Shown piece by piece: positions 1-10,753 of a stretch of 64,000 nucleotides of DNA; positions within the stretch are counted from its first letter, which is position 1; each line of letters begins with the position of its first letter. This DNA comes from Symbiodinium natans (Eukaryota; Sar; Dinophyceae; Suessiales; Symbiodiniaceae), in NCBI GenBank assembly GCA_905221605.1, contig CAJNDS010002224.1:880023-944022 (forward strand), in the 5' to 3' direction. The notes below the pieces were generated by a model. That model worked only from the letters and a program-made list of their open reading frames with translations, made no database searches and was not told the DNA's origin. The position numbers were made by a program, and so were the translations under genes.

Positions 1-113
1 GAGGGGTAATTTCAGCATCGCTCCTGCAGCCGCTTTCCTCTGAGATCTACAGACTCTGCATGCTGCTGGCTATATACAGACGAGCCATCCGGCCTGAGAG
101 TCGAGCTCCCCTA
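1..113. other. GC-rich coding-like island, strand undecided
   Basis: This is non-repetitive sequence at the window edge, ending at the first telomeric repeats. A plus-strand frame is open from base 3 (reads ...LSSEIYRLCMLLAIYRRA...). The minus strand also has plausible frames behind an AG acceptor near 92. It is probably an exon cut by the window edge. Product unknown. Confidence 0.3.
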
Positions 114-734
114 AACCCGAGATGGTTTAGGGTTTAGGGTTTAGGGTTTAGAGTAATCCCTTCCCCCTTTTATTAAATGGACCCCTAATGATAAAAAAAC
201 ACTTTCCGGAAAATCCTGCCGAAACCAACCCCGCCTTTAAAACCCTATTCCGAATTGGGAGGGGGGGGGGGGTTCAGGTTCAGGCCTCCAAGAAACCCCT
301 CAACACAAATAAAACCCTCAGAGGGTTACTTAAGTTGATTGCTTGAGTAACCCTGAAGTCTAATGAATTATGACATTTCGATAAGAACACCCCCGAATAA
401 TAAAAACACTTTTCGAATTTTTAAAAGGGGGGGGGGGCCCGTTTAATATTAGGGGGATGGGATTACACTGGGGATTTGGTGCTCTGGGTTGACGGTTCAA
501 CCGCTGGAACTAAACGTAGTCCCTAAACCCTACACCCCCTGGTCACACCTGTCCTACACCAGATGTTTTTGTTTTTTGTTTGAAAGGGGTTTAGGGTTTA
601 GGGTTTCGGGGGGTTAGGGTTTATGGTTGAGGGTTGAAGCTACAAGCTTCAAATCGGGGAGCGCTGTACCGAAATACCAGGAGCCTGTAGGCCTTAAGCT
701 GCTTAAATCATCTAAGCTCCCTATGAGCGAAAAT

Positions 735-820
735 AGCGATACCCTTTTTGGGGGGGTCCTTTAAAGGGGGTTCCATTCTATTGGGGGTATGAAAGGGGTA
801 CCTCCCCCTATTTTGGAAAA
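735..820 (-). mobile_element. family K inverted-repeat element
   Basis: An 85-bp element bounded by CCTTTTTGGGG and CCCTATTTTGG. It shares its whole length, inverted, with 46725-46803, and its ends with 60780-60885. No coding capacity. Three dispersed copies support a MITE-like origin. Confidence 0.6.
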
Positions 821-990
821 CAGCCATGTGAGGAGCACTGTGCATGCCCTTCAACTGCAAGCTGCTGTTCTGCACGAAGCCCTACATCCTAAGTCCTAGA
901 CCCCACGCCCTGCTACCTCTGAAACCCCCCCCCACTTTGAACACTTAAAACTGAACTTCTCAAACCCCCAAGTCAGGAAGCAAAATCTAG

Positions 991-1061
991 AAAACCCTAA
1001 ACCCTAAACCCTAAACCCTAAACCCTAAACCCTAAACCCTAAACCCTAAACCCTAAACCCT
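991..1061 (-). repeat. telomeric array (CCCTAAA)10
   Basis: Uninterrupted CCCTAAA heptamers on the plus strand, far from any chromosome end as judged by flanking unique sequence. Confidence 0.95.
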
Positions 1062-1345
1062 TGAGCCTAGACCTCGGGATCGCAACCCCTAAGCTGCACA
1101 ACCACGAAAGACTCAGTTCTTCATGTCACAGACCCCTTATAATTTCGTCTAACACCATAGGGTTTCGGGTTTAGGGTTTAGGGTTTAGGGTTTAGGGTGT
1201 AGGGCCAAATGAACACACCCCCGCCCCCCCCCCCCCCCCCCCCCCAAGTATTAAAAGGAAAAAAGCCGTACGTAATATGGCTAAAGACACTCCCTCCCCC
1301 CAAGAAAAAGCGGCAGCTTTCTTGACCCTAAACCCTAAACCCTAA

Positions 1346-1400
1346 ACCCTTTAAACCCTTTAAACCCTTTAAACCCTTTAAACCCTTTAAACCCTAAACC
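1346..1400. repeat. variant array CCCTTTAAA
   Basis: A 9-bp variant of the telomeric unit repeated about five times next to canonical CCCTAAA. It shows local amplification of a mutated unit. Confidence 0.8.
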
Positions 1401-1794
1401 CTCAGGTCGCATGGCGGGCTCCAGCACGTGACGGCGATGAGGGGCCTGCTACTCCTCCAGGGAGGTTTCGGGCTTTGGGTCTCGGGTTTATGTAGGGTTT
1501 AGGATTGGGGGTTTGCGAGTTTTAGAGTTTGATATCTGGGCTGCTGCCTACTGGGTGTGGAGCCTAGAGCTTGCAATAGTAGGATGTAATCATGGGTTAT
1601 TAGAACTTTAGGGAGTTGGAACTGGGATTACGGATTTGAGGGTGCTCAGTGCTTGTCCCCAGGGTGTAGGGAGTTTAGGGCTTAAGAGTGTGCGTTATAG
1701 TGCAACCCTAAATCTTACCCTACACGCTGACCCCGACACCCTAAACTTACTCAGGGTTTCGGGAACCAGGATCAGGGTTACTTGCTTTACCCTA

Positions 1795-1895
1795 AGGGTC
1801 CATGTACCTAAATATGGATACTTGGGCCTAATAAAGTACTTCCTATATAAGGACTTTGGGATCTAAGTATATAATCATAAGCTACATGGACCCTT
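1795..1895. mobile_element. family B inverted-repeat element
   Basis: Termini AGGGTCCATGTACCTA and TACATGGACCCT are inverted repeats. Inner arms TATGGATACTTGGGCC / AAGTATATA are shared with copies at 3351-3447 and 13574-13656. About 100 bp, non-coding, MITE-like. Confidence 0.7.
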
Positions 1896-2176
1896 TGGGT
1901 TAGTGGGTTGCTTCGGGGTGACGCGCTTAGGGCTTCGGCCTACGGGTTGAGCGCTTGGAGTTGGGGTAGAGAGTTTTAGGGTTTTGGGGGTTTAAGGATT
2001 TTTGGGTTTACTTGTTTTACACAACCTAAACCATAAGCTTTCTGAGGCTTCAAGGCTTGTGGGGGGATATGCAGGGTAGGAGCCTTGGTGCTCACGAAAT
2101 CGTGGGCCTTGGGCTCTGGATATTCGTAACAACCTCAGCTCGAAACCCTGTTTATTTAGGGCTTAGGGTGTACTGG

Positions 2177-2250
2177 CTGGTTCTTAGTAGCCTATATACT
2201 CCCTTAAAGGGTATAGGGCCCTCATTCCCTCATTACCTACTAAGAACTAG
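2177..2250. mobile_element. family C inverted-repeat element
   Basis: Perfect terminal inverted repeat CTGGTTCTTAGTAG / CTACTAAGAACTAG around a core with CCCTTAAAGGGTATAGGGCCCTCATTCCCTCATT. The core recurs at 12411-12505 and 19834-19917. Confidence 0.75.
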
Positions 2251-2256
2251 GGGGTT

Positions 2257-2493
2257 TAGGGCTTAGGGTTTAGGGTTTAGGGTTTAGGGTTTAGGGTTTA
2301 GGGTTTAGGGTTTAGGGTTACTGAGACCCAAGCTTGAGAGCCTGCGCCCTCAGGCTGTCCTCCGCAGCAGGCAGCCCGTTGAGGACCGGCTTCTGCGAAC
2401 AGGGGCGAATCCACGATCGAAGTTTGTAAAGTTTAAGGTTTAGGGTTTAGGGTTTAGGGTTTAGGGTTTAGGGTTTAGGGTTTAGGGTTTAGG
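2257..2493 (+). repeat. two TTTAGGG arrays around a GC-rich island
   Basis: Telomeric arrays at 2257-2320 and 2436-2493 flank a 110-bp GC-rich island. On the minus strand the island reads ...VLNGLPAAEDSLRAQALKL..., and it is also open on the plus strand, so it is only a possible exon. Confidence 0.7.
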
Positions 2494-2724
2494 GGTTATA
2501 GAAATTGTGTAAAGAGTCTTTGTCCGGAGTCTTGGGCGGGTCTTGGGCGACAGGTTTGGCCGGGTGCTTTTGGGGGTGTTTTGGGGCCTCTTCTTGCTTT
2601 TGAAGCCTTGTTGAAGCGGGATTTGCGTGCTGCCAGCTTGTTTAGACAAGCACTTTGTAAATTCGTCATGATACCACATACAGCTTCTACTTATCCTGGA
2701 CTTGAGGTCTTTAAGGGTTTAGGG

Positions 2725-2820
2725 TTGGGATGTTCCCCCTTATACTAACAGTCCTGAATAGGAGAAAATCACGGCGTAGTATAGTCCCTACTAACAGTCC
2801 TATACGGGGAAACATCCCAA
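2725..2820. mobile_element. family A inverted-repeat element
   Basis: Ends TTGGGATGTTCCCCC and GGGGAAACATCCCAA are inverted repeats, with internal ACTAACAGTCC near both ends. This is the clearest copy of the commonest small element in the window; others are at 10388, 12835, 22437, 28814, 37893 and 45595. Confidence 0.8.
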
Positions 2821-3253
2821 GTTTAGGGTTTGGGCTTGGGGTCGAGAGTTTTGGGTTTTTCGGATTGAAGTTTAATGGTTTCCGAGCCCTCTAGGATGCT
2901 GGTCGTAGTCAAAACTTTGTTTTTTTTTGGCAGTTTCGGGGCTAAACCCAAAACCAAAACCTTAACCCGTAAACCCTAAACCCTCGCCTAAACCCTTAAC
3001 CTTGCTTTCGGTCGCTCCGGGTAGAGATTGGTGTTCAAACTCACGCAGCTGGGTTCGGGGGCGGGCGGGGGGGGGGGTCCTCTCTTTGAGTTGAAAAAAG
3101 GGTGACCGGATCATGAACACTGCAAGAGCTAAACCCTAAACCCTCAAAACCCGGACCGCTTTCTTGAGACATTCGCCGGTGGATTCCTGTGAGCATTATG
3201 CCCGGCAATGTGTCTTTTGAAGGGTCCTTGCCACGGGATGATCAGAAAATCAC

Positions 3254-3324
3254 GCGCGGAGCTCGCAAGCTTTGCGCCAGTCGCTGTGCCAGAGCGATCT
3301 GGACCGCATGTGGCGTCTTAAGCA
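3254..3324 (-). CDS. candidate exon, unknown product
   Basis: The minus strand reads LKTPHAVQIALAQRLAQSL... between an acceptor (AACGCAG) and a GTGATT donor, 71 bp, with GC-rich third positions. The plus strand is also open here (a 58-codon frame at 3168-3341), but its codon pattern is weaker and neighbours are minus. Confidence 0.5.
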
Positions 3325-3350
3325 CTGCGTTTTCAAACTAATCCCTTTAA

Positions 3351-3447
3351 GGGTCCATGTACCTATATGGTATATACTTGGGCCCTAGAACTGCTATATG
3401 GGAACCCCCTTTAAGGCCCAGGTATATACCATACTAGGATGGCCCTT
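3351..3447. mobile_element. family B inverted-repeat element
   Basis: GGGTCCATGTACCTATATGGTATATACTTGGGCCC arm followed by a decayed inverted arm ending GGATGGCCCTT. It lies just upstream, in the minus sense, of the candidate exon at 3254-3324. Confidence 0.65.
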
Positions 3448-3936
3448 AAAACCCTTCTGAAAACATTTTCCTGAAGATGATCCTCTTAAACCCAAAAAGG
3501 GAACTTAGGGTTTAGGGTTTAGGGTTTAGGGTTTAGGGTCTAGGGTCTACGGCCCCTCCTCCATATCGGGAGCACCTGAATCAGAGTCCGACTCCAATCA
3601 CATCAGGAGTCTTACAATGATGAATCCCAAGATCCGGAATCCTAAAACCAAAAAAACCTGCATAGTTAAGGGATTTAGCGTAGAGGGGTTAGGAGTTTAG
3701 GGATTTAGGGTTAGGGGTTTATGGCCGCAAGAACAGAACCTAATCCGGCCAAGCACGGGAGCAAAACCCGAAACCCTATGCTGAAACCCCAAACCCTATA
3801 GCAAACCTTCTGCTGAACCCTGTGTTTACCTCTCTGCTAAACCCGAAGCCCGAAAACCTCCACTAAACCGTGCTTCGCTACAGCTCCCGAGAGGGGAGGG
3901 GGGGAGGTGAGAGTGGGGGCCTGACCCTAGACCCAA

Positions 3937-4088
3937 AAACCCTAAACCCTAATCCTAAACCCTAGCCCTAAACCCTAAACCCTAAACCCTAATCCTAAAC
4001 CCTAGCCCTAAACCCTAAACCCTAAACCCTAAACCCTAAACCCTAAACCCTAAACCCTAAACCCTAAACCCTAAACCCTAAACCCTAA
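3937..4088 (-). repeat. telomeric array CCCTAAA
   Basis: About 21 units. The first third contains a duplicated block with CCCTAAT and CCCTAGC variants, showing within-array duplication. Confidence 0.95.
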
Positions 4089-5059
4089 ATCCCCAGCCCT
4101 AAAGACCCTAAACTTAAACCCTCAACCCTACGAGGCACCTTCTTCTGAATGGGGCGCCTCAGTCTCCCAAAAGGCCGCCACGATTGTTTTGTCAGGGTTC
4201 AACGGTTCGGGGGGTTGGGGGTTAAGGTTTACGGTTTGGGTTTGGGTTTGGGATTTAGGGTTTAGGGTTTAGGGCCAGGGTTTAGGGGTTTAGGGCTTAG
4301 GGGGGACAGGGTTTAGGGTTTAGAAGGCTTGAACCCTTGTGCCCCTTGCTAGAGGCACCTGCTTGATGTATGAGTCATGAGCACTACAAGGGATGCACGA
4401 TCAGAATGCAGACCCACAAACTAAAACGTCACCAACACCAAGCATAGATGGCATTCAAAGTCTGGTACAGTACTTATGTTCTGTGCCAGTGTGGGCGATA
4501 TGAAAAATAGGATGGGAGGGAGCGTGGGAGAGGGCTTGGATCGTAGTAGAGGAGGGGATGAATCAAGGGACCTAGAGGAGGGACCCTTTTCAAGGGATTG
4601 TGGGGGTTCTTCACAGGCTTTTTAAGGGGCTAGCTACACAGGGACTCAATAAGGTATATGTAGGCGTTATAAAGGGGAGTCTCCTTTCTTCTACCCCTTA
4701 AGTGAATGTGTGTCAACCCCAGACTGGCAGCTAAACATAGAGCCCGCAAGCTGTGGCTGGGGCGTAAGATGTTAGGGCTTAAGGTGCTTAGGGTTTAGGG
4801 TTTTGGGTTAAGGTGTTCAAAAGCCCTAAACCCCTAAACCCCAAAAATCCATAGAGTTTACGCCTTAGGCTTCAGAGCTTCGTGTGGGATGGTGGGGGGG
4901 AGGGGTGCCCTAAACCCTAATAAACCCTAAACCCTAAGGTGCCGGCACCCTGAACCCTGAACCCTGAACTCTAAGAGCTCTTTTTAGGGTTTAGGGTTTG
5001 GGGTTTAGGGTTTAGGGTTTAGGGTTTAGGGCTTAGTGTCCCAAAATCGCGGTACTTAC

Positions 5060-5163
5060 TTAAAGACCCAACAGAACCTGTGGCGATGCCGCAGAAGGCA
5101 CCCACGTGGATCCGTGCCAAAGTTGACCCCAAACACCAGGTCCCCGTAGAAGAGCCGGTCTTC
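5060..5163 (-). CDS. exon, unknown product
   Basis: The minus strand reads EDRLFYGDLVFGVNFGTDPR... after acceptor GCAGCAG, with a consensus GTAAGT donor at the end. Third positions are strongly GC. The exon sits between two TTTAGGG arrays. Product not recognised. Confidence 0.65.
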
Positions 5164-5171
5164 CTGCTGCG

Positions 5172-5253
5172 AGGTTCAGGGTTTAGGGTTTAGGGTTTAG
5201 GGTTTAGGGTTTAGGGTTTAGGGTTTAGGGTTTAGGGTTTAGGGTTTAGGGTT
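5172..5253 (+). repeat. telomeric array TTTAGGG
   Basis: Eleven or so perfect units abutting the exon at 5060-5163. A CCCTAAA array at 5365-5453 lies across a coding-like island at 5259-5362 that is open on both strands. Confidence 0.95.
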
Positions 5254-5489
5254 AAGGGTCTGCGGACGCTTTTGAGGTGCTGTGGCAGGCTCGATGGGTA
5301 GAATCCACTGTGGACTCGGGCCCTGAGGGCGAAGCCAAAGCACCTAAAGCCTCTAAATCTCCCAAACCCTAAACCCTAAACCCTAACCCTAAACCCTAAA
5401 CCCTAAACCCTAAACCCTAAACCCTAAACCCTAAACCCTAAACCCTAAACCCTACACCTAAACCCCTCAGCCCGAACCCCCCCATCCTC

Positions 5490-5579
5490 TTGACAATGGC
5501 AAGGTCCTTGCTGGGCAGGCCCTTCATCATTTTCCGATAGGCCGCCTTCGCACCTGCGCAATCTGGAGGTGCTGCTACT
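5490..5579 (-). CDS. exon, unknown product (joined to 5677-5763)
   Basis: Reads AAPPDCAGAKAAYRKMMKGL... then PSKDLAIVKRMG. Acceptor ATTTCAG lies at 5580. Splicing to the next upstream exon through a 97-bp intron (5580-5676) made almost only of telomeric repeat keeps the frame. The downstream end is uncertain. Confidence 0.65.
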
Positions 5580-5676
5580 CTGAAATTGCTCCAAACCTCA
5601 CATACCCTAAACCCTAAACCCTTAGCCCTAAACCCTAAACCCTAAACCCTAGCCCTAAACCCTAAACCCGCTAAAC

Positions 5677-5763
5677 CCTGCCAAGCGTCGCTTCTCCTGC
5701 TCCGGATCGAGGCCCTCCGGGCGGTCGATGGGCCAAAGCTTGGCGTTGTTGTTGGGGCCGAAC
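5677..5763 (-). CDS. exon, unknown product
   Basis: Reads FGPNNNAKLWPIDRPEGLDP then EQEKRRLAG after acceptor CGAAAG. The donor is G|GTTTAG, that is, the first telomeric unit of the following intron. Very high GC at third positions. Product not recognised. Confidence 0.7.
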
Positions 5764-6185
5764 CTTTCGGGTTTACGGGTTAGGGTTTCAGGGTGTAGGG
5801 TTTAGGGTTTAGGGGTCAGGGTTTAGGGTTTAGGGTTTCGGGTTTAGGGCCGTTTGGGGCAGGGTTTAGGGCAGTTTAGGGTTCAGGGTTTAGGGCAGTT
5901 TAGGGTTCAGGGCAGTTTGGGGTTTAAGGTTTAGGGTTTCCAGGGCTGATAGCGTTCAGGGGTTTGCGGGTTGGGGTTTTAGGGATTAGGGACTGCAGGG
6001 CCGGGGAATTAGGGTTTAGGGTTTAGGGTTTAGGGTTGGAAGGATTGGGCTTCGGAAGATGGTTTAGTAAGCACTATAAACCCGCAACCTTCGGGAAGCT
6101 GATGGGGGGGGGGGGCTTCGGGTTTAGGATTTCCTGTGGCCCTAAACCCTAAACCCTAAACCCTAAACCCCAAACCCTAAACCCC

Positions 6186-6269
6186 TCTCTGCGAGCTGGG
6201 AGGCTCTTTGTACAGCCCCCTTGGCCGCTTGTCCTCTGCGGCCTTGAGCAGGGCCACCTTGTGTGTGGG
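6186..6269 (-). CDS. exon, unknown product
   Basis: Reads PTHKVALLKAAEDKRPRGLY then KEPPSSQ, after a possible CTGGAAG acceptor. It is flanked on the plus strand by CCCTAAA (left) and TTTAGGG (right). Strong coding composition; boundaries approximate. Confidence 0.6.
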
Positions 6270-6865
6270 CGCTTCCAGTTTGAGGGTTTAGGGTTTACTA
6301 GCCTTAAACCCTAGACCCTAAACCCTATAAAGCCTAAAGCCTAAAGCCTAAAGCCTAAAGCCTAAACCCTAAACCCTAAGCCCTAAGCCCTAAGCCCTAA
6401 GCCCTAAACCCTAGCCCTAAACCCTAAACCCTAAACCCTAAACCCTAAACCCTAAACCCTGCACCCTGCACCCCTGCAATTTGATGAGGGAATGTGTATT
6501 TACTGCTTCTCTGAGTGTCGCAGGTAGGTCTTAAGTAGGGCTCAGAGGTTGAAGAATGGAGCCGTGCACCATCAACTCTAGGGGTTTTACCTTGGACCCT
6601 TCAGGTTATACCCATGGGTTTTGGGGGACCCGTCTTAAAGATCCTCAGGAGAATAATAAAAATAGGCGAAGCTTTAGTGGTGCAACCATGCTGTGCGAGT
6701 CTTAATCCCTTGATCAACCCTACCATGACTCACTGGCACTTCCTGCGGCAGAAAGCGGTTGCCGTCCTAGCTCCAGGAAAGGGAGGGAGGCACCCATAAA
6801 ACCTGAACAGTCCGAAGCCCTAACCCTAAACCCTAAACCCTAAGCCCTAAACCCTAAACCCTTGG

Positions 6866-6935
6866 AGGCTTCATGGGACTTCTTAAGGGTTGGGTCGGTG
6901 CGGCCCAGGCCGCGATGTCGTCCCACCCGTGCCTT
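6866..6935 (-). CDS. exon, unknown product
   Basis: Reads SKARVGRHRGLGRTDPTLKK then SHEASK in a GC-rich island between CCCTAAA and TTTAGGG arrays. Boundaries approximate. Confidence 0.5.
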
Positions 6936-7429
6936 AGATGAAGGTTTAGGGTTGAGGGTTGAGGGTTTAGGGTTTAGGGTTTAGGGTTTCGGGTTTAGGG
7001 TTTAGGGTTTCGGGTTTGGGGTTTCGGGTTTAGGGTTTAGGGTTTGCAGGTGTTGTGGGCGTTTAGGGTTAGGGTGGAGAGTAGGTTGAGGTTTAGTGAG
7101 TTGGTGAGGAAGTTAGGGGGTGTCCAGCTTGGGCTTTTGATTGTTTTGACTCAGCTTGTGTTACAATCGTATCTTAGAGGCTCAAGGTGATTGCGGGTTC
7201 AGCACCTTTAGTATTCGGTATGGTTTGGGGGGCTAGGTTTCAGGGTTTGGGGTTGTTTGGGGTTGGTGTCGCGGGCTTTGGCAGGGTGCTGGGGAGGTAC
7301 TGCGTTAATAAAAAAAGCTTTAGGGGATTGGGGCTTTGAGGCGTTTTAGTCCTCTAAACCCTAAACCCTAAACCCTAAACCCTAAATCCTAAACCCTAAA
7401 CCCGCAACCCTGAACCCTAAACCACTCAC

Positions 7430-7492
7430 AAGCTTTTGAAGGGCTTCGGGGGTTTTGCGGGTTTTTGGGTACTCGCCATGGATGCGATCCAC
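7430..7492 (-). CDS. exon, unknown product, both splice sites clear
   Basis: Exactly 21 codons (VDRIHGEYPKTRKTPEALQK L) between a polypyrimidine acceptor TTTTTCAG and a GTGAGT donor. The donor runs on into GTGAGTGGTTTAGGG, so the intron starts in telomere-like sequence. Product not recognised. Confidence 0.75.
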
Positions 7493-7699
7493 CTGAAAAA
7501 CCCAGATCCCATCCCTACAAAAACCTGGCACTCAGCTCAAAAGGTTTAAAACCCCACAACTTAAACTACAGAACCCTAGAACCCTCAAAAACCCAGATCC
7601 CTCCCTAAAACCCTAAGAGCCTTACACCCTAAACCCTAAACCCTAAACCCTAAACCCTAAACCCTAAACCCTACACCCTAAACCCTAAACCCTAAACCC

Positions 7700-7800
7700 C
7701 CGAACCCTCGCGAGACTGCGAGTCGGGCTGCTTGTCTGCCATCTCCCGCGCCGTCTCGCCCTCCCTGGGATCTTTGCCTTTCCAGAATCGCCAGGAGACG
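7700..7800 (-). CDS. exon, possibly ankyrin-type
   Basis: Reads IVSWRFWKGKDPREGETARE then MADKQPDSQSRE. The GETAREMA stretch resembles the end of an ankyrin repeat, and ankyrin-type exons lie upstream at 9265 and 10754. The donor may be GAGGGTTCGG (GA type). Confidence 0.55.
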
Positions 7801-8728
7801 ATTTAGGGTTTAGGGTTTAGGGTTTAGGGTTTAGGGTGTTGATTGGTGTTTAGGGTGAGCTCAAGTATCCCTTTAACGGAACATCCTGATTGATATGTGT
7901 GTCTCTCTCGCTGCGATTCAAGGAGTATTCCGCGATATGTAAGGGTTTGACTTCGCAGTTTTGGTCGCATGAATGTGCTGGTCGACTTCAGGTTTGGGAT
8001 TTGGGGTTTAGGGTTTAGGGTTTAGAATTTAGGGTTTAGGGTTAGGCTCAGGGTGTCGGGGGTGAGCCGCAGGCGATACTCCCTAAGCCCCAGGCCCCAA
8101 TCCCTAAGCCCTAGAACCCTACCTAGATGCTTTAGGGTTTAGGGATTGTGGCTCGGAAAAAAACTCATGAGAACGATAGGTACCAAAAAAACACTTGGAG
8201 GGGTCCAGAAGACGCTGCCGAGCATAAGTTCATGGACTCCTTACTTTTTCAATAAACCAAGGATTCAAAAAATGGCTAAACGTTGACATTCCTGCAAAAC
8301 AAGGAAGCCCAAACTGCCTACAGTTATCTGTTGGCAGAGTATACGAAGAACTCGAAGGGCGCGCCTTCGGGCATACACCGCTTGACGTGCGGGTCGGCTC
8401 CCGCCTAGACAACGGCACAAGTGCTCTTGGGAAATTAAAACCCTAAACCCTAAACCCTAAACCCCATGGCCCCTAAACTTCCCAAAACCTTTTCAGGGTC
8501 AAGTTTTTGGTGCCAGGATTTAGGGTTCATGAAGTTGGGTTGAAGGACGAGCTTTTGAAGAGATGTGGCTCCAGACAGTTTCGAATTCTTAGTGTCTAGG
8601 AAGGGTTTAGCACTGGGCTTAGCATCGTAGGGGTTACCCTAAACCCTAAACCCTAAACCCTAAACCCTAAACCCTAAAACCCGGGCTTGCGCCCGAAACC
8701 GCGGGTGAATTCAAAAAGCTTTTGTTCT

Positions 8729-8784
8729 GGTGGCCAGGGCCCTCCTAAGCTTCAGGGCGATGCCCTAACAAGGAGGGGGCCACC
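8729..8784. repeat. hairpin next to telomeric array
   Basis: Inverted arms GGTGGCCAGGGCCCTCCT / AGGAGGGGGCCACC with about a 23-base loop, ending exactly where the TTTAGGG/TTTGGGG array at 8785-8905 begins. Confidence 0.6.
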
Positions 8785-8905
8785 TTAGGGTTTAGGGTTT
8801 AGGGTTTGGGGTTTGGGGTTTGGGGTTTGGGGTTTGGGGTTTGGGGTTTGGGGTTTGGGGTTTGGGGTTTGGGGTTTGGGGTTTGGGGTTTGGGGTTTGG
8901 GGTTT
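8785..8905 (+). repeat. variant array TTTGGGG
   Basis: Two canonical TTTAGGG units followed by about 14 homogeneous TTTGGGG units. This is local expansion of a single-base variant. Confidence 0.9.
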
Positions 8906-9264
8906 AGGGCTCAAGGTTTACAGTTTACGGTTTAGGGTTGAAGGTGTATAGTAGTGAGAGGCACCCCCCTTTTTTCTATGCTGAGACTGGCCTTATACAT
9001 GATTCTTGCTGAAGGTGCAGTACTAGTCGCTTCATCCACTCAAATCATTGACTTGCATTAAGGCCTAAACCCGAGGGTGTAGGGTGTAGGGTTTAGGGCT
9101 AAGGCCCACCCTAACCCCCTGGAAACCTTACACCCAACATCTGGGTGATTGGCGCCCTTCTTAGGCACAAGTGTACTGGTGGCCCCAAAAGCCACCCACT
9201 TTGAAAGAAGGATGTAGGGCTGAGGGTTTAGGGTAAGGGGTCTAGGCCTAGGGGTTTAGGGGTT

Positions 9265-9379
9265 TACGGGTACATTAAAGGGTAAAACGCCAGAAGCCCA
9301 TGTAGCCGAGAAGCATCCAGCAGCATCTGCACTGCCTCTAGCTGGCCGGCAGTTGCCGCTACATGCAGCGCATTGAAGC
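9265..9379 (-). CDS. ankyrin-repeat exon
   Basis: After a GTGAG acceptor the minus strand reads FNALHVAATAGQLEAVQMLL then DASRLHGLLAF, a textbook ankyrin helix-turn-helix (LHxAAxxGxxxxVxxLL). The family mediates protein-protein contacts; the partner is unknown. The 64-aa frame on the same strand at 9256-9450 is a shadow in another frame. The donor was not fixed. Confidence 0.8.
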
Positions 9380-9609
9380 CTCACAGGCGCCAAAGCATTG
9401 TTCAGGGGCCCAAAAGTCCAAGGCAGGGGCCTTCGAATGAGAAAGGGCATTCTGCGTAGCTCTTTTCTACAAAATTATGTGGGGGTTACAAGGGATTGAT
9501 CTTGCTGTTGATTTACGCTCCTCACTAGGCCTGTACCATGAACTGTGATACCCACAACCCTAAACCCTAAACCCTAAGTCCTAAATCCCAAACCGTAAAA
9601 CACCCTCAC

Positions 9610-9710
9610 AGATGACAAAGAGTGGCCATCGGGCTTGTGATGCTCATTGAAGTCATGGTGGTAGCCATCAATGGGGTCCTCGCGATCGAGCCTGGCCAGC
9701 ACGTTTTTTG
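9610..9710 (-). CDS. exon, unknown product
   Basis: Reads VLARLDREDPIDGYHHDFNE then HHKPDGHSLSS. The donor CT|GTGAGGG is clear. Acidic and histidine-rich. Upstream (minus sense) neighbour of the ankyrin exon at 9265-9379 and possibly the same gene. Confidence 0.7.
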
Positions 9711-9960
9711 GGGTCTCAAGCCCTAAGCCCTAAACCCTAGCCCTAAACCCTAGCCACCCTAGTCCAAACCCTACAAACCCAGAAAACACCCCATGAACCC
9801 TATAAAGCCCATGAACCCTGCAACCCCTAAAGCCTAAAGCCTATGAACCCTGAACCCTGAACAGTAATGGTTTTCGCGGTACCAAGAGGGATAGGGGTTG
9901 CCAGAAGGCTTGGTGTTTCTTTCAGATTCAGGGCGAAGTTTTGGGATTGAGGGTTGAGAG

Positions 9961-10075
9961 CCCTAAACCCTAAACCCTAAACCCTAAACCCTAAACCCTA
10001 AACCCTAAACCCTAAACCCTAAACCCTAAACCCTAAACCCTAAACCCTAAACCCTAAACCCTAAACCCTAAACCC
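9961..10075 (-). repeat. telomeric array CCCTAAA
   Basis: About 16 perfect units. A second array of 10 units lies at 10196-10270, immediately downstream in the minus sense of the exon at 10270-10335. Confidence 0.95.
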
Positions 10076-10269
10076 AGGACTTGGGCTGTAGTTTAATGGG
10101 TTTCGGAGAGTCGGGGCTTTGGTTCTTGTTTAGAACCGCTGCAAAACATCTTCTCCAAGACAGACTCACGAGAACAGAAAAAAACAACATTCCTTGAACC
10201 CTAAACCCTAAACCCTAAACCCTAAACCCTAAACCCTAAACCCTAAACCCTAAACCCTAAACCCTAAAC

Positions 10270-10335
10270 CCTGATGCTTTTCAAGCCTCTGCTTCTCTTA
10301 GCAGCTCTCTTCTCCTCCGAGACTGACCGCCTGCC
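10270..10335 (-). CDS. exon, basic, unknown product
   Basis: Textbook acceptor TTTTCTCTCCTAG then RRSVSEEKRAAKRSRGLKSI. The exon runs directly into the telomeric array, whose first unit GGGTTTAG may supply the donor. Confidence 0.65.
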
Positions 10336-10387
10336 CTAGGAGAGAAAACCCATGTGGGTGTTAGGCTTAGGGCAAGAACCCTCAAAA

Positions 10388-10469
10388 TTGGGATGTTCCC
10401 CCTTTTTCCAACAGTCCTTAATAGGGATTGTGGTAACCCCTATTGTAGTACAAGAGGGAACATCCCAAC
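10388..10469. mobile_element. family A inverted-repeat element
   Basis: TTGGGATGTTCCCCC ... GAGGGAACATCCCAA, 82 bp, with CAACAGTCCTTAATAGGGATT near the left arm. Lies in the intron upstream of the exon at 10270-10335. Confidence 0.8.
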
Positions 10470-10753
10470 CCCAAAAACCTGAACCCGAAACCCTAAACCC
10501 TAAACCCTAAAACAAAGTCTACAGAGCCGCGCGGAGCCTTAAGGTTCAACCCGAAGCCATTCACCAAACCCTGTACCCCGCGGCAAAGCCCTAAACCCTG
10601 AATCCTACACCCTAAACTCTAAACCCCCCGCCCCCGAAACCCTTGAACCCCAAACCCTACACCCTGAACCCTAAACCCCAAACCCCAAACCCTAAACCCT
10701 AAATCCTAAACCCCCGAACCCCAAACCCTGAACCCTAAACCCCGAACCCTCAC

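Larger units (their letters stand above)
114..3250. other. repeat-rich stretch without a supported exon
   Basis: About 3 kb of pure and decayed TTTAGGG/CCCTAAA repeats, homopolymer G/C tracts (for example C-tract 1224-1245) and small inverted-repeat elements listed separately. Open frames here (for example 1636-1866, 2057-2266) run through repeat or element sequence and are not credible genes. Confidence 0.6.
3330..5055. other. telomeric-repeat-rich stretch with two possible small exons
   Basis: Contains the 3937-4088 array, decayed repeats and 435 bp of unique sequence (4325-4760) with no recognisable feature. A 70-bp island at 4132-4200 reads DKTIVAAFWETEAPHSEEG on the minus strand but is also open on plus. 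Nothing else is supported. Confidence 0.5.

Noticed and set aside
10270-10335. Plus-strand small secreted peptide (MLFKPLLLLAALFSS...)
   Set aside because: Only 21 codons and antisense to a minus exon with an excellent acceptor.
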